From assembly GCF_000419765.1 (NCBI RefSeq), contig NZ_ATTQ01000017.1, positions 1-64,000 on the forward strand: a DNA stretch of 64,000 nt, written 5' to 3'. The notes beneath the pieces were generated by a model. That model saw only the letters and a program-made list of their open reading frames with translations. It did no database searches and was not told where the DNA came from. This document shows positions 8,626 through 17,804 of the stretch, piece by piece. Position numbers and translations under genes: made by a program. The DNA is from Rhizobium mongolense USDA 1844. Lineage in GTDB: Bacteria; Pseudomonadota; Alphaproteobacteria; Rhizobiales; Rhizobiaceae. Position 1 is the stretch's first letter; each line of letters begins with the position of its first letter.

Positions 8626-10026
8626 TCAGGCTTCTATATAGACGGGATTGCTGAGCGCGCGGCGGATCGGCTGGCTGCGGATATCGGAACCGTGAAGCTG
8701 CCATGGCAGGCTCCTGCCGGATATCGCCGCTTTGAATTCCGACAAAAGCCGTGCGCGGCTCGCCTCGGCGATGACTTCGGCGCGCAGAAAAGTCTTCGGC
8801 ATACCGGAAAAGCGGCCCGTCCACGCATCGTCCTCAATCGGCTGATCGACAAGCACGCCGGTGGCGTCCAGAAACACGAGGCGATCGCCTTTTGCGCCAC
8901 CCACTTCGGCTTTGGCAAAAACCGGACCGGACGCTGTTTCGCCCATCGGCTTGCCGTTGACTGTAAGAGCCAGGTGGGGGCCGGATGGACTTTCCGTAAT
9001 GTAACCGCGGCCTGCCTTCATGGCGGCAAGGATTGCCTCTTCGGAGAGTTCTTCAAGCCAAAGGACGGTCGTCGGGCGGGCAAGGGCAAGCGGACCCTCC
9101 GGCATCAGGCGTGCGGGCTGGTGGAAATCGCTGCCGCCGATAGCGGAAATCTTCAGGCCGGAAGAAAGGCGCTGCTGATAGCGTTCGAGCGATATCCAGT
9201 TCCAAGCCATCCAGTTGGATTGCCAGACCTCCATGCAATCGGTCTCCGGAAGCTCGTAGTCCCAAGGGATCGTCGGCTTGTCATGGTTGATGGACAGGAG
9301 GCCCCCGCGTTCATGCACCAGACGCGCAAGTGTATGGGCGTCCCCTGGCTTCGTCATGCGGAAATCGATCCAGTCGTCGACGCCGAAGACATTGGCGTGG
9401 CCGGCGCCGGTCGTCACTTCCATGGCGCGAACGAAGACGAGACCGGCTGAGGAATTCGGATGAAAATAGCGCCGCTGGGCAATCGTGTTGTGGTCGGCGA
9501 TCGCAAGGAAATCGAGGCCGGCCTGTTTTGCTGCTTCATGCAGTAGTTCCGGGGAGCCGGCGGCATCGGAATGGTAGGTATGGCAATGAAGATCGCCACG
9601 ATGCCAGCCGGCGCCCTTGCGCACCGGGAACGTGCGGGATGGAGGCGGTTCCAGTTTACGCTTCGCCCTGTCGCAATCGATCGTGAGGAAGACATCGGCA
9701 CCTTCTGCCGGAACCTTGTAAAGGCCGAGCATCACCTGCCAGCGGCCCGCTGGCATCTCGCCATGGAGATAGCCGGGTGTGGCATCGTCCGTCGCAACGA
9801 AGAAGCGATCGCGCGCTCCACCGCTCCAGCCTCTGAAGCCGGCGGTCGATGGATAGTCGGTGGCGCGCGGATCAAGCAGGCCGAGGTCGACAATGCAATT
9901 CTCGGCCTTGGCATAACGCATTGCCACGTCGATCCGCGTCGTCCCTACGGGAACGTCGAAGGCTACGTAGAAATAGGGGTTGTCAACCTGATCGGCGCGG
10001 GACACATGGACGGCGATTTCGCGCAT
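8626..10026 (-). CDS. CehA/McbA-type PHP-domain metallo-phosphoesterase
   Basis: A 466-residue protein with an N-terminal beta-rich region (about 1-135) and a PHP metal-hydrolase domain. The metal ligands typical of PHP domains are visible: H147 and H149 in RGDLHCHT, D178-H179 in AIADHNT, E203, H248 in INHDKP, and D300/H302 in GGSDFH. CehA and McbA relatives hydrolyse phosphoesters or carbamates, so hydrolysis of an imported phosphorylated or esterified compound is plausible. No signal peptide is seen. It is the last gene of the five-gene importer operon, 11 bases after the ATPase gene. Substrate unknown. Confidence 0.85.
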   Translation of the reverse strand: MREIAVHVSRADQVDNPYFYVAFDVPVGTTRIDVAMRYAKAENCIVDLGLLDPRATDYPSTAGFRGWSGGARDRFFVATDDATPGYLHGEMPAGRWQVMLGLYKVPAEGADVFLTIDCDRAKRKLEPPPSRTFPVRKGAGWHRGDLHCHTYHSDAAGSPELLHEAAKQAGLDFLAIADHNTIAQRRYFHPNSSAGLVFVRAMEVTTGAGHANVFGVDDWIDFRMTKPGDAHTLARLVHERGGLLSINHDKPTIPWDYELPETDCMEVWQSNWMAWNWISLERYQQRLSSGLKISAIGGSDFHQPARLMPEGPLALARPTTVLWLEELSEEAILAAMKAGRGYITESPSGPHLALTVNGKPMGETASGPVFAKAEVGGAKGDRLVFLDATGVLVDQPIEDDAWTGRFSGMPKTFLRAEVIAEASRARLLSEFKAAISGRSLPWQLHGSDIRSQPIRRALSNPVYIEA

Positions 10027-10037
10027 TCGATGTCTGC

Positions 10038-11138
10038 CTACTCGCCAATGACGGGAATGCGTGCACCGGTGGCGTCGAAAAGTGTCACATTCGCTGTATC
10101 GAAGGAAAGCGCCACGCGGTTGTCGACCTTGATTTCGTCGTCGGTGAAGATGCGGGCCGTCACGCGCCCTGAGTCCTGTCGCTCCATGGTCACCAGGCTT
10201 TCCGGCCCCATGTTTTCATTCGCAAAGAGCATGCCGGAAATGACATTCGCATCGCCCGGGCGTGCGATGCGCAGATGCTCGGGGCGGATGCCCAGCGTCA
10301 TCGTTTTTGCGTCTGCCGCACGTGCGATGGCCGCGGAGACCGCAAGGCCATCAACTGTCAGCCCTTCGGCGCGAAGCTTTAGCCTGTCTTCTGCGACCAT
10401 GGCTTCGACCGGAACGAGGTTCATTGGCGGATTGCCGACGAAATTCGCGACAAAAGTGGTTGCCGGGCGGCGGTAGATTTCGATCGGCGGGGCAAATTGC
10501 ACGATACGCCCCTTGTCCATGACCGCAATGCGGGTCGCAAGCGCCATGGCCTCGGCCTGATCGTGGGTGACGTAGACGGCCGTCATGCCCATGTCGCGCT
10601 GCAGATGATTGAGGAAGCCGCGGGCCTCGAGGCGGAGCTTGGCATCGAGGTTCGAGAGCGGCTCGTCGAAAAGATAGACCTGGCTTGGATAGACGAGAGC
10701 TCGGGCAAGCGAGGTGCGCTGCTGTTGCCCACCGGAAATCTGGCTCGGCAAGCGCTTGAGGAGATCGCCGATCTTAAGCACGTCGGCGACTTCCTTGGCC
10801 CGCGCATGACGCTTGTCTTCCGCCTCGCCGCGGACCTTCAAGGGATAGGCGATGTTGTCGGCAAGGTTCATGTGCGGATAAAGGGCATAGTCCTGGAAGA
10901 CCATCGAAATCTTCCGGTCCTTTGGGTGAAGAAAGGTGACGTCCTTGCCGCCGATCAGCACCTTGCCGGAGGTCGGCGTTTCCAGGCCGGCGATCATTCG
11001 CAAGCTGGTGGTCTTGCCGCAGCCTGAAGGTCCGAGCAGGCATACGAATTCTCCGTCGGCGATCGAAAAACTGATGTCTGGCACGGCGTTGAAGGCGCCG
11101 AAGCTCTTGGAAACGTTCTGGAATTCGACAGAGGCCAT
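10038..11138 (-). CDS. CUT1 sugar ABC importer ATPase (UgpC/MsmK type)
   Basis: A 366-residue ATPase with Walker A GPSGCGKT, signature SGGQQQR, Walker B YLFDEPLSNLD and the H-loop VTHDQ, followed by the C-terminal TOBE/regulatory region (about 240-366) with the GIRPEHL motif typical of MalK/UgpC proteins. It energises the two permeases upstream; a 15-base gap separates it from the permease gene. Shared MalK-type ATPases can serve several importers, but this one is operon-encoded with its own permeases and binding protein. Confidence 0.9.
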   Translation of the reverse strand: MASVEFQNVSKSFGAFNAVPDISFSIADGEFVCLLGPSGCGKTTSLRMIAGLETPTSGKVLIGGKDVTFLHPKDRKISMVFQDYALYPHMNLADNIAYPLKVRGEAEDKRHARAKEVADVLKIGDLLKRLPSQISGGQQQRTSLARALVYPSQVYLFDEPLSNLDAKLRLEARGFLNHLQRDMGMTAVYVTHDQAEAMALATRIAVMDKGRIVQFAPPIEIYRRPATTFVANFVGNPPMNLVPVEAMVAEDRLKLRAEGLTVDGLAVSAAIARAADAKTMTLGIRPEHLRIARPGDANVISGMLFANENMGPESLVTMERQDSGRVTARIFTDDEIKVDNRVALSFDTANVTLFDATGARIPVIGE

Positions 11139-11153
11139 GAGACTGATTTCCGA

Positions 11154-11984
11154 TTACGACTTGATGCCACCGAAGAACCGGAAGCCGAACTTCCAGTTTA
11201 CGAAGAGGTAGAGCACGATGACCGGCAGCGAATAGAGAAGAGAATAGGCGGCAAGCAATGTGACAATCGGCGTGCCGGCTTCGGAATAAAACGAGTAGAT
11301 CGCCACGGAGGCGGGCATCAGACTGTCGCTCCGCAGCAAGATGAAGGGGATGAGAAAGCTGCCCCAGATATTCACGAAGGCCCAGACGACGACCACGACA
11401 ATCCCGGGCCGGATGACGGGCAACGCCACGTCGAAGAAGGCCTGAAGCGGCGATGCGCCGGCGACCATGGCGCTCTCTTCGTAAGAACGTGGGATTGCGT
11501 CGATGAAATCACGCAGGATGAACATCGCTGTCGGCAGCAGCCCGCCCGCAAAGACAAGGATGACAGCAAGGTGCGTGTCGATGAGACCCGCCGCCGATAC
11601 GATCAGGAAGATCGGCACCATTGCCGCCGAGCCGGACACCACGGAAGAAAAGAGTAGCAGGATATATGTGACCGCGCCCTTGCCCGGGACTGAGGAGCGG
11701 GACAGCGCATAGGCTGCGAGCGTTGCCGCAGCGCCGACGAAGACGACGCCGCCGAAGGCCTGGACGAGACTGTTGAACAGCGCCTGCATGGCGAAGCTGT
11801 TTTGGAAGACGGTTGCGAAATTCGCCAGCGTGAACGGCCTGGGGATGGCAAGGCCGAGCTCGGCGCGCGCGTTGAAGGGCGCAAAGGCGAACCAGACGAG
11901 CGGCAGCGCGAAAATGGCCCCGAGCAGCGCGGCAACAGCCGAAAAGCCCAAGCGCTGCACATAGACTGCGCGCGATATCTGCAT
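11154..11984 (-). CDS. CUT1 sugar ABC importer permease (MalG type)
   Basis: A 276-residue inner-membrane permease with about six helices and the EAA-loop region SYEESAMVAGASPLQAFFDVALPVIRP that docks onto the ATPase. The start MQISRAVYVQR at 11984 overlaps the stop of the first permease as TGATG, so translation is coupled; in-frame codons further upstream are inside that gene and carry no family sequence. It works as a heterodimer with the preceding permease. Specificity cannot be read from sequence. Confidence 0.88.
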   Translation of the reverse strand: MQISRAVYVQRLGFSAVAALLGAIFALPLVWFAFAPFNARAELGLAIPRPFTLANFATVFQNSFAMQALFNSLVQAFGGVVFVGAAATLAAYALSRSSVPGKGAVTYILLLFSSVVSGSAAMVPIFLIVSAAGLIDTHLAVILVFAGGLLPTAMFILRDFIDAIPRSYEESAMVAGASPLQAFFDVALPVIRPGIVVVVVWAFVNIWGSFLIPFILLRSDSLMPASVAIYSFYSEAGTPIVTLLAAYSLLYSLPVIVLYLFVNWKFGFRFFGGIKS

Positions 11985-12892
11985 CACTCGGCCTCCGCCG
12001 TCTTCTTGCGGGCGATACGCAGATAAGCGAGTGCGAATACCAGATTGATGAGCATGATCACGACGCCTACGGCGGCACCCTTGCCGAATTCGAAATCCTT
12101 GAAGGCGATCCGGTAGGTATAGATGGAGAGAATTTCGGTGCGGTAGGATGGCCCGCCGTTTGTCAGCAGGAAGGGCGTGAAGACGTTGAAAGTCCACATG
12201 GTAATCAGGATGAGGTCGGTAACAACATGGCCGCGGATCAGCGGCAGGGCGATATCGCGCAGCTTCTGCCAGGAGGTTGCGCCGGCGACATCGGCGGCCT
12301 GGAAATAGCTTGGCGGGATCGATTGGAAAGCCGAGTTGAAAAGCATCATCGAGAAGGCGGCGCCGCGCCACGTGTTGAAGAAAACGATCACCCAGAATGG
12401 CTGCTGCAGCAGCCAGTCTCCCGGCAGCAAGCCGAGACTGCGCATGATCATGTTCAGCGTACCATTGTCATAGTCGAGGAAGGCAAACCAGGCAAAACCG
12501 ATCACCACTTCCGGAAGGATCCAGGCCGCAATCACGGTTGTCTGCAGAAAGGCTTTGACGGACGCTGGGACAGACTGGCTGAGCCAGGCAAGCACGAGGC
12601 CGAGCAGCGCCTGGCCGACGAGTGCCGACAGCAACACGAACTGAATTGTCAGGACCAATGAAAAGCCGAACTGGCCGCGTGTGAAGAAGGTCGCCGGATT
12701 AAAAAGCGCGACGTAGTTCTGCAAACCGACGAATTCCGGATCGAGCGCCGTTCGTCCGAGCAGCGTCCGGTTCGTGAAGGAAACGAAGATTACCCAGAAG
12801 AAGGGGATGATGACGAAGACGCCAACCAGTGCGGCGGCGGGTGCCAAAAAAACTGCGCCCGCGCGCGTGGAAAGCAGGGAGAACTTCTTCAT
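11984..12892 (-). CDS. CUT1 sugar ABC importer permease (MalF/UgpA type)
   Basis: A 302-residue permease with a signal-anchor-like first helix (about 14-36), a periplasmic loop carrying TNRTLLGRTALDPEFVGLQNY, five more helices and a conserved FQAADVAGATSWQKLRDIALPLI docking loop. The usual short CUT1 form without a large periplasmic domain. It is the first permease gene, 77 bases after the binding-protein gene with a strong hairpin between them. Confidence 0.9.
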   Translation of the reverse strand: MKKFSLLSTRAGAVFLAPAAALVGVFVIIPFFWVIFVSFTNRTLLGRTALDPEFVGLQNYVALFNPATFFTRGQFGFSLVLTIQFVLLSALVGQALLGLVLAWLSQSVPASVKAFLQTTVIAAWILPEVVIGFAWFAFLDYDNGTLNMIMRSLGLLPGDWLLQQPFWVIVFFNTWRGAAFSMMLFNSAFQSIPPSYFQAADVAGATSWQKLRDIALPLIRGHVVTDLILITMWTFNVFTPFLLTNGGPSYRTEILSIYTYRIAFKDFEFGKGAAVGVVIMLINLVFALAYLRIARKKTAEAE

Positions 12893-12928
12893 GCTTGAAA
12901 ACCCGATGACGGTTTGCGTTCGCTTGAT

Positions 12929-12958
12929 TGGACCCGGCCGTAAATCCGGCCGGGTCCA
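12929..12958 (-). terminator. Hairpin between binding-protein and permease genes
   Basis: A 12-bp GC-rich stem (arms TGGACCCGGCCG and CGGCCGGGTCCA) with a 6-base loop, just past the binding-protein stop. No T-run follows. It probably protects the upstream mRNA or partially terminates, lowering permease expression relative to the binding protein. Confidence 0.65.
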
Positions 12959-12969
12959 GTTCCGGCCGG

Positions 12970-14331
12970 TCAGAGACGGCTGACGGTGTTTTCTTCGCCG
13001 ACGATGGCGACAATGGCGGCCTTGTACTGGGCCATCGCGTCTTCAGGCGACATTTCGCCGGAGACGACGCTTTCCGTCATGCGCTGGATCTCCGTGGACA
13101 CCTTATTGTAATTGGCGTCGTTGGGACGCGCCGTCGTGATCGGCAGCAGCGTTTTTGCCGTTTCCGTCAGGAACGGCGAGTTCGGGATTGCGACGTCGTC
13201 ACGGATACGGATCGCCGGCTGGATCTCCTGGAACGCTGTCAACTGCTCCTGACTGTTCATGAAGGAGAGCAGGTCCCAGGACTCCTTCGGCGCATCCGTA
13301 TGCGGGTTGATGACGAAGCCCGTTCCGCCGGAGATGGTGACGAAATCCTGGCCGCGCAGGCCCTTGCCCGGCTGTGCGGCCGGCATCTTCTTCCAGGTCA
13401 TGACCTTGTCGCGGTCGGCGACGGTAAATTCGGCCCCCGGTGCCGTCACCGAGCGGTAGAACCAGTCTCCTTCGACGAGCATCGCCGTCTTGCCGTCGCG
13501 GAAATTTGCAAAAGTACGATTGCGGCCGTCTGCCAAGAGCTGGGCGCGCTGATCGCCAAGTTTGTCGTCGACATAGATGGTCTTGTAAAGCCTCAGCGTA
13601 TCGAGAATGCCTTGGCTGGCGACGATGTACTTTCCATTTTCGTCGGTGACCTGCTCGCCGGTGCCAAGAAGCGCCATCCAATAACCTTGCATGGTCGTTG
13701 CTTCGCCCATGGAAACGCCAGCATTCAGCTGCAGTGGAAAGGAATCTGGATCGGCAGCCTTGATCTTGCGCGCAGCGTCAAGCAGTTCGCCCCAGGATTT
13801 CGGTTGCCAGCTATCTGCATCAAGACCGGCCTTCTGGAAGAGATCCCTGCGCACAAAGATCATGCGTGCATCGGTGCCGAGTGCAATTCCGTAAGGCTTG
13901 CCCTGGTAGCTCATCAGAGCCTTGGTGCCATCGGCGATATGGCTCCAGCCATCCCAACTGGCGACGTCCGGACCTGCTATTTCTTCAAGCGGCTTTAAGA
14001 GTCCGCCCTGAACGAAGCTCGGAATGAGGAAGCCGTCGAAAGCTGAAACGTCCGGACCGGCGCCGGTCGAGAAGTCGAGCGCCAGTTGCTGCGTCAACTG
14101 TTCATCTTCGCCGCCGAATTGGGTCAGCTTGACCGTAACGTCCTTGCCTTGCGCCTTCATCTTTTCGGTGAAGGCCGGGATGATTTTCTTTTGAATCCAT
14201 TCGGCCGTACCGCTGTTCACGCCGCCGACGACGCAGCGGCAGGTGATGTCGAGGTCGGTGGCTATGGCAGAGCCCGACAGGGCAGCTGCCGCCGAAACGC
14301 CAAGCAATAAAGACTGTATGCCCTTGCGCAT
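12970..14331 (-). CDS. Periplasmic sugar-binding protein of a CUT1 ABC importer
   Basis: A 453-residue family 1 solute-binding protein. The signal peptide runs to about residue 24 (after SAIA), followed by a mature start TDLDITCRCVVGG containing a closely spaced CRC pair that is unusual here. Motifs typical of sugar binders are present, such as ALDFSTGAGPDVSAFDG and GMPYGI-like KPYGIALGTDARM. The ATG at 14331 has a GGAGG site 8 bases upstream. First gene of the importer operon, divergent from a LacI regulator. Sugar unknown; an oligosaccharide or glycoside fits the hydrolase neighbours. Confidence 0.9.
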   Translation of the reverse strand: MRKGIQSLLLGVSAAAALSGSAIATDLDITCRCVVGGVNSGTAEWIQKKIIPAFTEKMKAQGKDVTVKLTQFGGEDEQLTQQLALDFSTGAGPDVSAFDGFLIPSFVQGGLLKPLEEIAGPDVASWDGWSHIADGTKALMSYQGKPYGIALGTDARMIFVRRDLFQKAGLDADSWQPKSWGELLDAARKIKAADPDSFPLQLNAGVSMGEATTMQGYWMALLGTGEQVTDENGKYIVASQGILDTLRLYKTIYVDDKLGDQRAQLLADGRNRTFANFRDGKTAMLVEGDWFYRSVTAPGAEFTVADRDKVMTWKKMPAAQPGKGLRGQDFVTISGGTGFVINPHTDAPKESWDLLSFMNSQEQLTAFQEIQPAIRIRDDVAIPNSPFLTETAKTLLPITTARPNDANYNKVSTEIQRMTESVVSGEMSPEDAMAQYKAAIVAIVGEENTVSRL

Positions 14332-14445
14332 TGCAATTCCTCCCTAGAATTTGGTCCGGTTGTAGACCAGGCGCTTTTGGGTTCGGTGCATCGGAACGGA
14401 CCGGATCCTCCTCCGAGCCACGTCCACCTCATCCAGTCATCAGAA

Positions 14446-14459
14446 TGAACACGCTTTCA
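14446..14459. promoter_or_regulatory. LacI-type operator in the importer promoter
   Basis: TGAACACGCTTTCA, near-palindromic and matching a second site exactly 150 bases away (TGAACACGTTTTCA). On the minus strand a TTGACA -35 element lies at 14464-14469, so this site falls in the promoter spacer where a bound repressor would block RNA polymerase. The symmetric ACG-centred form is typical of LacI-family operators. Probable target of the adjacent LacI protein. Confidence 0.65.
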
Positions 14460-14595
14460 TTTTTGTCAACACTGCGGGTTGCGCGCGCTGGAATATTCGA
14501 TGGATGAAAGCAGGACAAAACAGCAGAGCTGCGCGTTCCCACGAAAACTGCATTATTCGTGCTTGACGTTTTGCCACTCTCAAGTGCACGATGAA

Positions 14596-14609
14596 TGAAC
14601 ACGTTTTCA
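14596..14609. promoter_or_regulatory. LacI-type operator upstream of the lacI-family gene
   Basis: TGAACACGTTTTCA, whose reverse complement TGAAAACGTGTTCA shows the symmetry. It lies 13 bases before the regulator's start codon and downstream of a CTTGACG -35-like element at 14562-14568, consistent with autorepression. It shares 13 of 14 bases with the site at 14446-14459. Confidence 0.65.
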
Positions 14610-14622
14610 ATTCCAACACCAA

Positions 14623-15672
14623 ATGTCTTTCATGAGTGAACGCAGCGACAGAAAAACGGCACGTGCGACCGCTGATCTGGTAGCGCGCGAAGCCAATGTT
14701 TCGCGGGTTGCCGTTTCGCGCGCGTTCAACCCAAATGCATCTTTGAAGCCGGAAAAGCGCGACCGTATTCTGCAGATTGCTCGGGAGTTGAACTATACGC
14801 CGGATATGGCGGCGCGTTCGCTCGTCACGAGACGATCGCATCTTGTCGGCATGATCGTGCCCGACGTGTGCAGTCCCTGGGAAAGCCAGGAAATCGATGC
14901 ATTGACGACGGCCTTGCAAGCGGAGGGTTTTGCCACTTTGCTTTTTAAGGCGAAAGCCGATCTGAGCATGGACCAGACCTTGCTCACCTATATGCGCGGT
15001 TTCAATCCGGATTCGGTCATTGCCTTTACGGAGAATGTGGAGCCGGACGTGCTTTCCGGATTTCTCGATCGCGCAGTGCCGATCTACATCATTTATGATG
15101 ATGCAGAAGAGTTTGGCGGAAAGCCGTCCGCCAGCCTCTACGACCGGTTGGTCGTGGGGCAGAAAGAGGGCATCGAGCAGGCCGTTGCGTTGCTGCAGGG
15201 CTATGGCGCCCGCCGCGTTGCCTATCTTGGCGGAAAGCCGCAATCGCTAGCCAATACCGAGCGTGAACGCATCATCACGCAGGTTCTTGTAGGGCGCGGC
15301 ATGGCGCCGCCGATCCTCGTACCTGGCGACTACACCTACGATACTGCCTATCGCGCGACGGTAGGCCTCTTCCGTGTCGGCGATGGAGCCGATGCCATCT
15401 TTGCCTCCAACGACGTCGGCGCGTTCGGCGCAATCGATGCGCTGCGTCACGAGCTTTCCTTGTCGGTGCCGGGCGACGTCAAGATCGTCGGCTTCGACGA
15501 CATCCCGCAGTCGCATTGGAAGAGCTACAATCTCACGACCGTCCGGATCGATCTGCCAGATCGGGTCCGGGCGCTCGTCCGGCTGATCCTCAGGCGGCTC
15601 AAGGCACCCGACGCCGGACCCTTGATCGAGACGCTGAGCACCCGTCTCGTCGTGCGCAGCACGGTGGGCTGA
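14623..15672 (+). CDS. LacI-family transcriptional regulator
   Basis: A 349-residue repressor. The N-terminal helix-turn-helix covers about residues 15-60 (TADLVAREANVSRVAVSRAF, hinge NYTPDMAARSL), followed by the periplasmic-binding-protein-like effector domain with the VKIVGFDDIPQS motif. The ATG at 14623 is used; a second in-frame ATG three codons later (MSERSD) is equally possible and neither has a clear ribosome-binding site. It likely controls both the divergent importer operon and the downstream DUF5054 gene through the two operators described here. Confidence 0.9.
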   Translation: MSFMSERSDRKTARATADLVAREANVSRVAVSRAFNPNASLKPEKRDRILQIARELNYTPDMAARSLVTRRSHLVGMIVPDVCSPWESQEIDALTTALQAEGFATLLFKAKADLSMDQTLLTYMRGFNPDSVIAFTENVEPDVLSGFLDRAVPIYIIYDDAEEFGGKPSASLYDRLVVGQKEGIEQAVALLQGYGARRVAYLGGKPQSLANTERERIITQVLVGRGMAPPILVPGDYTYDTAYRATVGLFRVGDGADAIFASNDVGAFGAIDALRHELSLSVPGDVKIVGFDDIPQSHWKSYNLTTVRIDLPDRVRALVRLILRRLKAPDAGPLIETLSTRLVVRSTVG

Positions 15673-15683
15673 ATGGAACGTTC

Positions 15684-17609
15684 ATGACACAAAAGCGTGT
15701 GCATCTGGTCTTCAAGACTCATCTCGACATCGGTTTCACCGACCATGCGCAAAAGGTCCGCCGCCAGTATCACGAGCGCTTCATTCCCCAGGCGATCGAG
15801 ACGGGCGAGCACTTTTACGCGGAAGATCCAGGTGATCCGAAGTTCATCTGGACCACCGGTGCCTGGTTGATTTGGGACCATCTGAATTCGTGCCGGCCGG
15901 AAGAGGTGGCGAAACTGGAGCGGGCAATCGAACGCGGTCTCATCCGTTGGCACGGCCTGCCATTCACCACGCATACGGAGTTGATGTCGCCCGACCTTTT
16001 CCGGGCCGGTCTTTCCTACTCGCAGGAATTGGATCGGCGTTTCGGCAAGAAGACAATTGCAGCGAAGATGACGGACGTACCGGGACACACGCTCGGCATG
16101 GTGCCGCTGCTTGCCGAAGCCGGCATTCGTTTCCTGCATCTCGGCGTCAATACTGCTTCGCCGCCGCCGCAGGTGCCTGATATCTTTCGCTGGCGCGCGC
16201 CGGGCGGCGAAGAGATCGTTGTGATGTATCAGCGTTCCTATGGCGAAACATACTTCCCGGACGGTGTTTCCGAGGGTTTGGGCTTTGCGCACACGAGCGA
16301 TAATATCGGCCCGCAAAGCGTGGCGCAGACAGCCGACGTCTACCGGCAGATGCACCAGCGTGATCCCGATGCGATCATCCGTGCAGCGACGCTCGAAGAC
16401 TACGGGGCGCTTCTTTGGGAAGAACGCGAACGCTTTCCCCGCATGGAGCTCGAGCTCGGTGACAGCTGGATTCACGGCATTGCCAGCGATCCGCAGAAAA
16501 CCGCACAGTTTCTCGCGTTGCAGCGGCTCTATGACCGCTTTGCAGTTGAGGGCCTGAATTCCGCCCGGCTCGCATTCGGCCGCAAGCTTACTTTGGTTGC
16601 GGAACATACCTGTGGCGTCGACATCAAATCCTATCTCCGAGACGACCAGGCCTGGTCCCGTGAGGATTTCGAAACAGCCCGGGCGAGCGACTACCGGTTT
16701 GCCTATACGGAAGCCTCCTGGAATGAGCAGCGCTCCTATCTTGATGAAGCCGTACGGCAGCTGGATGGCGCCGATGCCAGCGCCGCAAAGGCCGCTCTAA
16801 CCGAGCTTTCCGCGCCCGTCATGATCCCGGCGGGCGAGCGCCAGCAGCGCCTTTCGGCCGGCGGTTGGGCCATTGATCTTGATCCTGTAACCGGCGACAT
16901 TTCCGCTCTTACGGTGCCTTCCGGCAGGAAGATTGCCGGTCGCAGCGGATCGCTGATTGCCTATCGCTACGAGAGCTATGACGCCAGCGATGTCGGCCGG
17001 CATATGGATACATATCTTACGCATCGTCAGGAATGGGCGATCCTCGATCACGACAAGCCGGGGCTTGCCAGGTCCGGTGCTGCGCTGTCGAGAACCTACA
17101 TGCCTGCCTTGAAGGGCGCTGGTCGAGCAGGGGTGCTGCTTGCGATGCCCGATGAAGCGGTTAGCCGATACGGCGCGCCGGAGCATGTTATGCTGCAATT
17201 TTTACCGCACGGCGATGGTCTTGAGTTTCGGCTGACGATGCATTCAAAAGCGGCGAACCGCATGCCGGAGGCAAGCTTTCTTTCCTTCACGCCCGAAGCA
17301 AAGTCCGAATGGAGCTTGCTCAAGATGGGGCTCTGGCACAAAAGCGGCGATATTGCTCGAAGCGGCGGCGCTCAACTCCAGGCTGTTAGCGGCGTTCGTG
17401 GCGACATGAATGGGACTGTGCTGTCCATCGAACCATTCGACACGCCGCTCGTCGCACCGCAAAACTGGGATTTTATGACTTTCTGCAAAGCGTTGCCTGA
17501 CTTTGCCGACGGCGTGCGCTTCAACCTGCACAACAATAAATGGGGCACGAACTTTCCCATGTGGTGGGAAGGCGACTTTTCGGCGCGCTACCGACTCAGT
17601 GTCACCTAA
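15684..17609 (+). CDS. DUF5054 glycosidase-like protein
   Basis: A 641-residue protein opening MTQKRVHLVFKTHLDIGFTD. The HxDxGF element (H13, D15) resembles the metal-binding HxDxGW start of GH38 alpha-mannosidases, and the whole resembles the DUF5054 family that shares that fold. A C-terminal beta-rich half (from about residue 400) and the ending WWEGDFSARYRL also fit. It begins 11 bases after the lacI stop, so it shares that transcript. No signal peptide: it should act in the cytoplasm on imported glycoside. The reaction is not established; glycoside hydrolysis is inference. Confidence 0.75.
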   Translation: MTQKRVHLVFKTHLDIGFTDHAQKVRRQYHERFIPQAIETGEHFYAEDPGDPKFIWTTGAWLIWDHLNSCRPEEVAKLERAIERGLIRWHGLPFTTHTELMSPDLFRAGLSYSQELDRRFGKKTIAAKMTDVPGHTLGMVPLLAEAGIRFLHLGVNTASPPPQVPDIFRWRAPGGEEIVVMYQRSYGETYFPDGVSEGLGFAHTSDNIGPQSVAQTADVYRQMHQRDPDAIIRAATLEDYGALLWEERERFPRMELELGDSWIHGIASDPQKTAQFLALQRLYDRFAVEGLNSARLAFGRKLTLVAEHTCGVDIKSYLRDDQAWSREDFETARASDYRFAYTEASWNEQRSYLDEAVRQLDGADASAAKAALTELSAPVMIPAGERQQRLSAGGWAIDLDPVTGDISALTVPSGRKIAGRSGSLIAYRYESYDASDVGRHMDTYLTHRQEWAILDHDKPGLARSGAALSRTYMPALKGAGRAGVLLAMPDEAVSRYGAPEHVMLQFLPHGDGLEFRLTMHSKAANRMPEASFLSFTPEAKSEWSLLKMGLWHKSGDIARSGGAQLQAVSGVRGDMNGTVLSIEPFDTPLVAPQNWDFMTFCKALPDFADGVRFNLHNNKWGTNFPMWWEGDFSARYRLSVT

Positions 17610-17695
17610 GAAGCCAGCCTCCAGCCTCCTGGTTGCGCATATTTGCCGCTTTCACTCGGTCCTCTCTAGCCGCTTTTCATCGAGCGATTTTCTGT

Positions 17696-17722
17696 TTGCC
17701 CGGGGTCGGATACTAATATACT
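17696..17722 (+). promoter_or_regulatory. Possible promoter of the gntR-kduI-kduD operon
   Basis: The AT-rich tract ATACTAATATACTA contains TATACT at 17717-17722, a good -10 match, with a TTGCCC-like -35 about 15 bases upstream. The repeated ATACTA units could also be a regulator site. It lies 82 bases before the GntR start in an otherwise featureless 195-base gap. Confidence 0.35.
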
Positions 17723-17804
17723 ACTTCCGCCGAAGGCCTGCGGGAGGGCAAACGGTGCAAGGCAGTCGATCTTTCAAACTGCGATTTGACAATACACGTG
17801 GCCA

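Noticed and set aside
15525..16607. A 360-codon minus-strand frame opposite the DUF5054 gene
   Set aside because: Antisense frame with no family features; DUF5054 is better supported by its start, spacing and motif.
15684..17609. Calling the DUF5054 protein an alpha-mannosidase
   Set aside because: Only the N-terminal metal motif resembles GH38; the rest is not enough to name a reaction.
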